A stretch of 64,000 bases of DNA. It comes from CBDBDZ01 sp965204215 (GTDB lineage Bacteria; Pseudomonadota; Gammaproteobacteria; Pseudomonadales; GM7GCV1). The stretch lies in assembly GCA_965204215.1 (NCBI GenBank), contig CBDBDZ010000013.1, forward strand, positions 496,001 to 560,000, read 5' to 3'. Under the pieces are notes generated by a model. That model was not told the DNA's origin. It saw only the letters and a list, made by a program, of their open reading frames with translations, and did no database searches. Made by a program: the position numbers and the translations under genes. Of this stretch, positions 18,638 through 26,383 are shown piece after piece. The number at the start of each line of letters is the position of its first letter. The stretch's first letter is position 1.

Positions 18638-19798
18638 ATGACCAGTAAACAAGGTTTTGCCACTCGTGCCATTCACGCAGGTCAACAACCAGATCCAACG
18701 ACTGGTGCAATAATGACACCCATTTACGCCACATCAACCTATGTGCAGCAAAGTCCTGGTGAACATAAAGGCTTTGAATATTCGCGTAGCCATAACCCTA
18801 CAAGATTTGCATTGGAAGACTGTGTTGCCAGCCTGGAAAATGGATCTCGCGGTTTTGCCTTTGCTTCGGGGCTATCATGCATGGGAACCCTTCTGGAATT
18901 GTTAGACAGCGGTGACCATATTATTGCGGTGGATGATTTATACGGAGGCAGTTATCGGCTGTTTGAAAACGTACGCAAACGCTCGGCTGGGTTAGACTTT
19001 AGCTTTGTAGATTTTCATCAACCTGATGCGCTGCAAAATGCGCTTAAACCCAATACCAAAATGATTTGGGTTGAAAGTCCCACCAATCCACTGCTTAAAT
19101 TAATCGACTTAAAAAAAGTGGCAGAATTTTCCAAAGACAATAACCTTATTTGTGTGTGCGACAATACTTTTTGTTCGCCTTACATACAAAGACCGTTAGA
19201 CTTTGGTTTCGATATTGTAATGCATTCCACCACCAAGTATTTGAATGGGCATTCCGATGTCATTGGTGGTGTTGCTGTTGTATCAAAGCAACGTCTTGAA
19301 CTGGAAGAACAGTTAATTTATTTGCAAAATTCAGTGGGAGCTATTGCTAGTCCATTCGACAGTTTTATGGTGTTGCGCTCGTTAAAAACCCTGCCCATTC
19401 GTATGAGACAACATTGCGAGAACGCCTTGAAAATTGCCCAGTATTTAGAGAACCATCCCAATGTGGAAAATGTTTACTATCCAGGACTACAAAGTCATCC
19501 GCAACATGAACTGGCAAAGCGTCAAATGAACAGTTTTGGTGGTATGGTCACCGCAGTGCTTAAAGGCAATTTGCAATCGACCAAAGCCTTTTTAGAGCGC
19601 TGTGACTTGTTTGCTCTAGCTGAATCATTAGGTGGGGTTGAAAGCCTTATTGAACATCCGGCAATTATGACTCATGCATCCATTCCAGCCAATATTCGCG
19701 CCGAATTGGGTATTTCAGATTGTTTAATTCGATTGTCGGTTGGCATTGAAGATATTGATGATTTAATTAGCGAATTGAATAATGCATTAGGTACATAA
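18638..19798 (+). CDS. Cystathionine gamma-lyase / gamma-synthase (Cys/Met PLP enzyme)
   Basis: This 386-residue fold-type I PLP enzyme has the family beginning FATRAIHAGQQPDPTTGAI, the YSRSHNPTR motif, CDNTFCSPYIQRPLDFG and the PLP lysine in HSTTKYLNGHSDVIGG (about residue 200). MetB-type synthase and lyase cannot be separated by motif alone. Being next to a cystathionine beta-synthase favours the lyase, cutting cystathionine to cysteine, 2-oxobutyrate and ammonia. AAATGGAG lies nine bases ahead of the ATG. Probably co-transcribed with the synthase. Confidence 0.88.
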   Translation: MTSKQGFATRAIHAGQQPDPTTGAIMTPIYATSTYVQQSPGEHKGFEYSRSHNPTRFALEDCVASLENGSRGFAFASGLSCMGTLLELLDSGDHIIAVDDLYGGSYRLFENVRKRSAGLDFSFVDFHQPDALQNALKPNTKMIWVESPTNPLLKLIDLKKVAEFSKDNNLICVCDNTFCSPYIQRPLDFGFDIVMHSTTKYLNGHSDVIGGVAVVSKQRLELEEQLIYLQNSVGAIASPFDSFMVLRSLKTLPIRMRQHCENALKIAQYLENHPNVENVYYPGLQSHPQHELAKRQMNSFGGMVTAVLKGNLQSTKAFLERCDLFALAESLGGVESLIEHPAIMTHASIPANIRAELGISDCLIRLSVGIEDIDDLISELNNALGT

Positions 19799-19815
19799 CT
19801 TTAGCGAAGCGGAAT

Positions 19816-19829
19816 CAGGCTGAAGCCTG
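19816..19829. repeat. Small intercistronic palindrome
   Basis: CAGGCT-GA-AGCCTG is a perfect palindrome in the 69-bp gap before the oxidoreductase gene. Its arms equal those of the hairpin at 11105-11120, so it may be a short dispersed hairpin rather than a terminator. Confidence 0.35.
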
Positions 19830-19867
19830 GCACCTAAATAACAAAATATTTAGAATACGAGAAAACC

Positions 19868-22102
19868 ATGTCAGATTGGAAACCCAGCGCCTGTATATTG
19901 TGCGAAAGCAATTGCGGTATAGAAGTACAAACAGGCGGCGATGATAATAGAGAAATTGTACGCATTCGCGGCGATAAAGCACACCCTGCATCTCAAGGGT
20001 ATTTATGCCAGAAAGCATCGCGTTTAAACTATTACCAAAAGAGTAAAGACAGAATTAGTACACCGCTTCGAAAAAACGCAAATGGCGACTTTGAAGCCAT
20101 AAATTGGGACACTGCGATTGCTGAAATTGCGCAGCGGTTAACACGTATTCGCGATACTCAAGGAGGCGATAAAATTTTCTATTATGGCGGCGGGGGGCAA
20201 GGTAATCACCTGCCTGGAGCCTATGCCGCAAGCACTCGCAAAGTTTTGGGTAGTGTCTATCGTTCCAGTGCATTGGCGCAGGAAAAGACAGGCGAATTTT
20301 GGGTTAATGGCAAACTATTCGGCAGTTCGGTAAGAGGTGACTTTGAACGTACGGATGTGGCAGTATTTGTCGGTAAAAACCCTTGGCATTCGCATGGTAT
20401 TCCAAGAGCGCGTGCCTGGCTTCGGGATTTTTCAAAAGATAGCAGCAAACAGCTTATAGTTATCGACCCGGTCATTACCGAAACGGCAGAATTGGCCGAT
20501 ATACATTTGCGTGTTAAACCTGGTTGCGATGTTTGGCTACTGTCAGCCATCATTGCATTAATTATTCAACGCAAATGGTATAAACACGATTGGCTACAGC
20601 AGCATACAACAGGGCTAGACAGCATTATCGCTTGTTTTAGTGATATTGATATTGAGCAACACTGTACTATGAGCGGTGTAGCGTTAAAGCAAGTAGAGTT
20701 GGCAGCAAAAGTTATCGCCAGTGCTGATAGTGCAGCATTTTTTGAAGATTTAGGCATTCAAATGAATCGCCATTCAACCCTCAACAGTTATTTAGAAAAA
20801 TTAATTTGGGTGCTGTGTGGAAATTTAGGCAATTGTGGAGGACAGTACATTCCAGCAACCGTTATTAATGTGGCAGGTTCTGGACGTGTAAGCCGAAAAA
20901 GCCCGGTGGCAGATGCACCGATTATCAGTGGTATGGTACCTTGTAATGTTATTGCCGATGAAATTTTAAGTGATCACCCTGATCGTTATCAAGCAATGAT
21001 TATCGAAACAGCAAACCCTGTGCATTCACTGGCAGATAGCCACAAATTTCAACGTGCATTAGAAACTTTAGATACAGTAGTGGTTATAGATATTGCTATG
21101 TCAGAAACGGCGCGTTGTGCCGACTATATTTTGCCAGCTTCCAATCAGTATGAAAAAGCTGAGGCAACTTTTTTTAATTTTGAATTTCCCAATAATTATT
21201 TTCATTTACGTAAAGCGCTGTTCGAGCCACTTAGAGGAACACTGCCAGAGGCAGAAATTCACGCCAGGCTTATTGAAGCAATGGGTGCTATGCCCACGCA
21301 AGTTTGCGAAGTTTTAAACGGTTATCTTGCCAATGGGGATATTCAAAGTTACAGTACCATGTTAATGCAACAAATGGCTAACCCCGATGTTTCCAAAGTT
21401 ATGCCTGTTGTGTTGTACCGAACTTTGGGCACTCACTTGCCAAAAGGTAGTGCAGAAGGTGCTATATTAATGCCGTTAATTTTGCAAACTGCTATGGCGG
21501 AATCATCCAGTTTAGAGCGTGCCGGCTTCACTGGTTCGCCCATAGAGCAAGCACAACAATTATTTAATGCTATTATCCAGAGACATTCAGGAGTGATATT
21601 TAGTAGTGATAATTACGATAGTACCTGGAACAGAATGGGCAATGATGGCAAAATTCATTTAGTGATTGATGAATTGCTAACCGAGGTTGAACAATTAAGC
21701 CAATCTGTATCGATTACCACTCAACAATACCCCTATTTATTGATGGCAGGAGAACGTCGTGATTACTCGGCGAATACCATTTATCGCGATGCCGACTGGC
21801 GACGTAAAGACAAAGATGGCAGCTTGCGCATTAGCCCGGACGATGCCTCAAAACTCAAAGTAGAAGATGGAGACCAATTGCAAATTGCCACAGCCGTTGG
21901 TTCCGCTGTGGCAACTGTTGTTGTTACCCAGCGGATGCAAAAAGGTCACGTATCACTTCCCAATGGTTTTGGGTTAGATAATGTCGATGGTAATCGTTTT
22001 GGAGTGGCAATTAATGAGCTTACTGCAACCGACCAGTGTGACCCTTTTGCCAAAACACCTTGGCATAAAACGGTAGCGGCTCAATTGCAGAAGGTAGGGT
22101 AA
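19868..22102 (+). CDS. Molybdopterin-dependent oxidoreductase, formate-dehydrogenase-like
   Basis: The 744-aa protein belongs to the DMSO-reductase superfamily. It has an N-terminal [4Fe-4S] site, C9-x2-C12-x3-C16-x30-C47 (ACILCESNCG ... GYLCQK), then the molybdopterin-binding domains and a C-terminal molydopterin dinucleotide-binding domain (LLMAGERRDYSANT ... HVSLPNGFGLDN). There is no Tat signal, so it is cytoplasmic. Where formate dehydrogenases carry the Mo-ligating Cys/Sec (near residue 130-150) I see GSVYRSSALAQEKTGEFW, with no Cys. The substrate is therefore open, and formate is not assured. No diaphorase or electron-transfer subunit is next to it. Confidence 0.82.
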   Translation: MSDWKPSACILCESNCGIEVQTGGDDNREIVRIRGDKAHPASQGYLCQKASRLNYYQKSKDRISTPLRKNANGDFEAINWDTAIAEIAQRLTRIRDTQGGDKIFYYGGGGQGNHLPGAYAASTRKVLGSVYRSSALAQEKTGEFWVNGKLFGSSVRGDFERTDVAVFVGKNPWHSHGIPRARAWLRDFSKDSSKQLIVIDPVITETAELADIHLRVKPGCDVWLLSAIIALIIQRKWYKHDWLQQHTTGLDSIIACFSDIDIEQHCTMSGVALKQVELAAKVIASADSAAFFEDLGIQMNRHSTLNSYLEKLIWVLCGNLGNCGGQYIPATVINVAGSGRVSRKSPVADAPIISGMVPCNVIADEILSDHPDRYQAMIIETANPVHSLADSHKFQRALETLDTVVVIDIAMSETARCADYILPASNQYEKAEATFFNFEFPNNYFHLRKALFEPLRGTLPEAEIHARLIEAMGAMPTQVCEVLNGYLANGDIQSYSTMLMQQMANPDVSKVMPVVLYRTLGTHLPKGSAEGAILMPLILQTAMAESSSLERAGFTGSPIEQAQQLFNAIIQRHSGVIFSSDNYDSTWNRMGNDGKIHLVIDELLTEVEQLSQSVSITTQQYPYLLMAGERRDYSANTIYRDADWRRKDKDGSLRISPDDASKLKVEDGDQLQIATAVGSAVATVVVTQRMQKGHVSLPNGFGLDNVDGNRFGVAINELTATDQCDPFAKTPWHKTVAAQLQKVG

Positions 22103-22106
22103 GCGC

Positions 22107-22808
22107 TTAAAGCGCCGAATCCTCTGGTGGGTTGGGGTAATCGGCTTTAGAGAAAAAGGGCTGGGGTAGCCCTTCAGCCAGGCAAGCGCGTTGTACAGCA
22201 GGTCTTTGTTCCAATTGCTTTATCATATTCAATAGTGCTGGGTAGTGGGCAGGGTCAATTTGCCTGGGGTGCGGCATTGGATAAATTTGGCTCCATCTGA
22301 GTGTTAAGGCACAGTAAATATCAATAATGCAAGGGCTGTCGCTTTCAAAATACACACCACTATTGTGTGAATATTCAGCGTTCAGATAAGAAAAATTATT
22401 GCTCAAACGCTTTGCAGTAATTTGTCGGTGCAATGTTGTATTGGTATCAACCCCAATATATAGTTCTGGGTAAAACAATTGGCGCAAATCAGTATGAATA
22501 TTATTTGATATAAAATACAGCCATTTTAAATGATTAGCTCGTGCGGGACTGTCAACAGGTGGAAAAAATTGCTTATGCTTTTCAGATAAAATTTGCAAAA
22601 TAGCCGCTGTTTCAAAAATGTTCTGCCCGTCAATAATGCATACAGGGATCAAACCATTGGGGTTGAGTGCTTTGTAAGCTTCGCTTTGCTGTTGGTTGGT
22701 TGAGCGGTCAACCAAAATCGTATTGTAATCAGCGTTTAATTCTTCTAATAAAATACGAATAATTAATGATGCATTATCAGGTGCGTAGTAGAGTTGGTAT
22801 TTAGCCAT
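22107..22808 (-). CDS. Glutathione S-transferase family protein
   Basis: The 233-residue product has an N-terminal thioredoxin-fold GST domain: YQLYYAPDNASLIIRILLEEL, the cis-proline region NPNGLIPVCIIDGQNIFETAAIL with its glutathione-binding E-T pair, and an all-helical C-terminal domain. GSTs conjugate or reduce substrates with glutathione, or serve as stress or dehalogenase enzymes; the substrate is unknown. It is convergent with the oxidoreductase, only four bases separating the stops, across the palindrome GCGCTTAAAGCGC. It shares its direction and an 11-base gap with the next minus-strand gene. Confidence 0.88.
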   Translation of the reverse strand: MAKYQLYYAPDNASLIIRILLEELNADYNTILVDRSTNQQQSEAYKALNPNGLIPVCIIDGQNIFETAAILQILSEKHKQFFPPVDSPARANHLKWLYFISNNIHTDLRQLFYPELYIGVDTNTTLHRQITAKRLSNNFSYLNAEYSHNSGVYFESDSPCIIDIYCALTLRWSQIYPMPHPRQIDPAHYPALLNMIKQLEQRPAVQRACLAEGLPQPFFSKADYPNPPEDSAL

Positions 22809-22819
22809 AATCCTTATTA

Positions 22820-23416
22820 TTAAACCCCCGCAGGGTTATCTACATCATGCCCCATTTCTTTTAAATCTTCATAGCGATTGCCGATGCGGTGAAGCGGATG
22901 CCCACCAATTGAGGCGCCAAGAGCTACGATAATTTCATCGTCAGCTGGAGCATCGGCAACATTAATATGAATGGTTTGGTAGTGCGATCTTCTACCCACA
23001 TCGTCTTTATCCATTAATGGAATCATGAGTGATGTGCCAGCACCACCACGAGTATTAGCAAATGACAGATAACTTTTGGCACTGACGGCATTACGAAATT
23101 GATTGCCAAACCAAAGCGAGTGTGTAAGTCCTTGAGCATGTTCTAGCTCGCCACCCATACCAACGACAGAAGCCTTGCCATAACCTTCCAATTTATCACC
23201 AGTGATATCCAGTATCATCTCGGTGAGCAGTTTGCCGAGAACAGGAGCAGATTCGCGTATTTCAGGTTTTAAGTTTTCAACCCAACCGCGACCATACCAA
23301 GGGTTTTTAATAATAGCCAATGCGGTAACTAGCTTGGTCGGTCTATCTACATTTTTACCTCCTTCAATAAAAGTTTTTTGGATATTGATAATGGTGCGTC
23401 GAATTTCTGTAGTCAT
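22820..23416 (-). CDS. AmdC-like amino-acid-synthesis family protein (AA_synth)
   Basis: I recognise the 198-aa product as the AA_synth family (PF06684) by its conserved body: TALAIIKNPWYGRGWVENL, YGKASVVGMGGELEHAQ, GGAGTSLMIPLMDKDDVGRRSHY and VALGASIGGHPLHRIGNRYED. The biochemical role of the family is poorly known. Members occur near amidase, betaine or carnitine catabolic genes. It precedes the GST gene in the same direction and is divergent from the MttB cluster. No signal peptide or membrane helix. Confidence 0.8.
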   Translation of the reverse strand: MTTEIRRTIINIQKTFIEGGKNVDRPTKLVTALAIIKNPWYGRGWVENLKPEIRESAPVLGKLLTEMILDITGDKLEGYGKASVVGMGGELEHAQGLTHSLWFGNQFRNAVSAKSYLSFANTRGGAGTSLMIPLMDKDDVGRRSHYQTIHINVADAPADDEIIVALGASIGGHPLHRIGNRYEDLKEMGHDVDNPAGV

Positions 23417-23887
23417 AGTTTTTAGTTGTGAGAAAAATTAAAGGCACTATTGTAATCAAAAACAGGCACTAATATTAATTCGGCATGAAAATACTGAACA
23501 AATATGTGGCACAGGGAAGTGCCACCGACGAGCGATAGCTCGGTCGCGAACCATTGAAATACAAGAAAATTCGCATATTTTTACTAGTATTTCAATGCTG
23601 ACCAATAAAATATGCAGGAGTGATATTTTATTGCCAGGTTATAGGGCAGATACGCTGATATGCCTCTGCATTGACAGACCTTAGACCTGCATTTTTGATT
23701 GATGAAATTCAAAGAGTCCCTCAATTGGTTTTTTTATTTCAAACAGAAGGTTAGGGTGGATGCGCTAATAGAACAAAAAATGACGTAATTTTATTTAAAA
23801 AAATGTCTCATTACCCTATGATGCAGTGCTAAGTAATATGAGATATTTACAATAAAATTCTTTTACACTCAACTATAGGTAACATTT
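23417..23887. promoter_or_regulatory. Intergenic region upstream of the MttB/demethylase operon
   Basis: This 471-bp region has no credible gene. It holds the hairpin-rich repeat at 23506-23641 and, next to the operon, an AT-rich stretch where the promoter must lie (near 23830-23880). I see no recognisable riboswitch. Confidence 0.5.
23506..23641. repeat. Structured intergenic repeat, full copy
   Basis: Three potential stems occur in order: GTGGCAC/GTGCCAC (23506-23512 with 23519-23525), CGAGC/GCTCG around 23529-23542, and an 11-bp stem CATTGAAATAC/GTATTTCAATG (about 23552-23562 with 23587-23597). The outer parts (23516-23537 and 23622-23641) recur at 34654-34691, joined directly there. Confidence 0.65.
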
Positions 23888-25435
23888 ATGTCGAGACGAG
23901 CAGGTGGACGAAAGTCCAGAGTTGCGTTGCGAAATGCCCCACTGGCAGAAGAAATTAAGCCTGTTCATCCAGGAGAAATTGGCGGCCACTATACCCCGTT
24001 AAAAGAAAAAGATATTCCACAGATTGTGGAAACCAGCTATCGTATTTTGGAAGAAGTCGGGTTTGCTCAATCGACACCACATTGCTCCGAAATTTGTGTT
24101 GCTTTTGGCGCAACCATGGGTAGCGATGGACGCCTGCGTATGTCGCGTGAAGTGGTACAAAAAGCTATGGATACGTGCCAACGCGAATTGATACTACACG
24201 GTCAAGACCCAAAACACGACTTGCAACTAAATGGGCAACGTGTACATTTTTCTACCGCAGGTGCAGCAGTGATGATTGCCAATCCTGTTACCAAAACCTA
24301 TCGACCCTCACTGGCTCAAGATTTATACGATATGGCGCGTATAGTTGATAATATGGAACATATTCATATGTTCCAACGTACCTGCGTACTGCGTGATATT
24401 GAAGACAATAAAGCAATGGATTTGAACTCTACCTACAATGCCATTATGGGAACAACCAAGCATGTTGGTACCAGCATGACAGAGGCAGAACACGTGGAAC
24501 AAATACTGGAACTGCTGCATGTGGTAGCGGGTAGTGAAGCGGCATGGCGTGAGCGCCCCTTTGTCAGTCAGTCGAATTGTTTTGTGGTACCTCCCATGAA
24601 ATTTGCAGAAGAATCATTAGAATGTCTGCGCGTGGCGGTTGAAGGCGGAATGCCTGTATTGTTGCTCTCTGCTGGGCAAGCCGGGGCGACTGCGCCAGCC
24701 TGTCTGCCTGGTGCAGCTGCTCAGGCATGGGCTGAGTGTCTGGGTGGTTTGGTCTATGTGAATGCAATAAAACCAGGCGCACCTGCCATTTTGGGTACTT
24801 GGCCTTTTATCTCTGATTTGCGAACGGGGGCAATGAGCGGCGGCTCGCCTGAACAGGGTGTGCTTTCAGCAGCTTGTGCGCAAATAGGTCACTATTATAA
24901 TTTGCCTACAGGTACAGCTTGCGGGATGTCAGACTCTAAATTACCTGATTTTCAAGGTGGTGCAGAGCGTGCTTATACAGCCGTAGCTGCAGCATTGTCG
25001 GGAGCTAATATTATTTATGAATCTGCCGGGATGTATGCCAGTTTATTGGGTGTTTGCCCGGAGAGTATGATTATGGATAACGATGTACTGGGGGCTTGTA
25101 TGCGTATGGCACGTGGTGTTGATGTGAACGAAGAAACCTTGAGTTTTGAAACCATTAAGGAAGTTTGTCTGGGTAATAAAGGGCATTATTTAGGTACTGA
25201 CCAAACACTTGGAGTGATGCAGTCAGAATACATTTATCCCGATATGTTCAACCGTTTAAGCCCAAATGATTGGGTGGATGCAGGAAAGCCAAACCCACTA
25301 GATCAGGCGATTGCACGCAAAGAACAAATTTTGGATAATTATGTTCCCATGCACATTAATGATGAAATAGATGATGCCATTCGAGCGCGTTTCCCCATCT
25401 TTTTATCAAAAGAAGCTATGGGTCGTCACCGTTAG
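23888..25435 (+). CDS. Trimethylamine-methyltransferase (MttB) superfamily protein, non-pyrrolysine, copy 1
   Basis: This 515-residue protein belongs to the MttB superfamily (COG5598), barrel enzymes that move a methyl group from a quaternary or tertiary amine to a corrinoid protein. Clear family stretches are HFSTAGAAVMIANPVTKTYRPS, GTTKHVGTSMTEAEHV, PMKFAEESLECLRVAVEGGMPV and GTACGMSDSKLPDFQGG. There is no in-frame TAG, so no pyrrolysine; such members are known to use glycine betaine or similar betaines. No corrinoid protein or activator is in the window. It opens a six-gene run that ends with a second MttB homologue. Methyl acceptor and substrate are unproven. Confidence 0.85.
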   Translation: MSRRAGGRKSRVALRNAPLAEEIKPVHPGEIGGHYTPLKEKDIPQIVETSYRILEEVGFAQSTPHCSEICVAFGATMGSDGRLRMSREVVQKAMDTCQRELILHGQDPKHDLQLNGQRVHFSTAGAAVMIANPVTKTYRPSLAQDLYDMARIVDNMEHIHMFQRTCVLRDIEDNKAMDLNSTYNAIMGTTKHVGTSMTEAEHVEQILELLHVVAGSEAAWRERPFVSQSNCFVVPPMKFAEESLECLRVAVEGGMPVLLLSAGQAGATAPACLPGAAAQAWAECLGGLVYVNAIKPGAPAILGTWPFISDLRTGAMSGGSPEQGVLSAACAQIGHYYNLPTGTACGMSDSKLPDFQGGAERAYTAVAAALSGANIIYESAGMYASLLGVCPESMIMDNDVLGACMRMARGVDVNEETLSFETIKEVCLGNKGHYLGTDQTLGVMQSEYIYPDMFNRLSPNDWVDAGKPNPLDQAIARKEQILDNYVPMHINDEIDDAIRARFPIFLSKEAMGRHR

Positions 25436-25466
25436 TTTATCTTTATCAGTTGTTTTGAGAAAACTT

Positions 25467-26363
25467 ATGAAAATTAAAATTTACGCATTTATTATCAGCT
25501 TATTATTAGTGGCCTGTCAGCAAAAAAGCACTGAACCATCAACTGCCTCCGCTAATAATAACGCAGTGGTAAAGCCCAACACCACTAAAACGCTGGATAC
25601 TTTTGAATCACAACCAGAAGAAATTAAAGCGCGGTATAAATACCGTAATCCCAGAGAAACCTTAGCATTTATGGGTATAGACCCAGGTATGACAGTGGTG
25701 GAATATTTTCCAGGTAGTCGTGGGTGGTACACGCACATTCTAAGCTCGTACCTGGGGTCGGAAGGTGTGATTATTGGAGTAGATTATCCACTGGGTATTT
25801 GGAGACAGTTTAGATCTTCCACACCTGAATCACTAAAAAAGCGTGAAAGTTGGTTGACCGATTGGGTTGAGCAAAAACAACAAAATGCAACTGCAAATAG
25901 CCCTGAATATAAAGCTTTTGTGATGGGTTCTATGCCAGAGTCTTTTACTGGCAGTGCCGATGCCGTATTTATTGTAAGAGCCTTACACAACTTGGCTCGC
26001 TTTGAACCGCTGGGAGGTTACTTAACACAAGCCATTAAAGATGCTTACAATGTTTTAAAGCCTGGGGGTATGGCAGGTGTGGTACAACATCGAGCGCCAG
26101 AAACAATGCCTGATGATTGGGCAAATGGCAGCAATGGTTATTTAAAGCAAAGTTTTGTTACTGATACAATGCTCAAAGCAGGGTTTATTTTAGTAGCGTC
26201 TTCAGAAATTAATGCCAATCCAAAAGACAAACCTGGTGAAGATGATTTTGTCTGGCGTTTGCCACCTTCCTTATTGGGTTCAGAAGACAATATACAGAAG
26301 CGCGCGGCAATGCAAGCCATTGGTGAGTCGGATAGAATGACATTGCTATTTAAAAAACCTTAA
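25467..26363 (+). CDS. Lipoprotein with SAM-methyltransferase fold (COG4798-like)
   Basis: The start at ATG 25467 gives 298 residues with a lipoprotein signal (MKIKIYAFIISLLLVAC, lipobox cysteine at residue 17), a Ser/Thr/Asn linker, and a Rossmann methyltransferase-like domain: FMGIDPGMTVVEYFPGSRGWYT (motif I with E-x-F in place of the usual E-x-G), VIIGVDYP and AVFIVRALHNLARF. Members of this predicted methyltransferase family are often exported, which is odd because SAM is cytoplasmic. It sits between MttB copy 1 and the first FAD-GcvT gene, so a role in handling methylated substrate outside the cytoplasm is possible. Function unknown. Confidence 0.8.
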   Translation: MKIKIYAFIISLLLVACQQKSTEPSTASANNNAVVKPNTTKTLDTFESQPEEIKARYKYRNPRETLAFMGIDPGMTVVEYFPGSRGWYTHILSSYLGSEGVIIGVDYPLGIWRQFRSSTPESLKKRESWLTDWVEQKQQNATANSPEYKAFVMGSMPESFTGSADAVFIVRALHNLARFEPLGGYLTQAIKDAYNVLKPGGMAGVVQHRAPETMPDDWANGSNGYLKQSFVTDTMLKAGFILVASSEINANPKDKPGEDDFVWRLPPSLLGSEDNIQKRAAMQAIGESDRMTLLFKKP

Positions 26364-26383
26364 CTTATCGTAATAAAAACACT

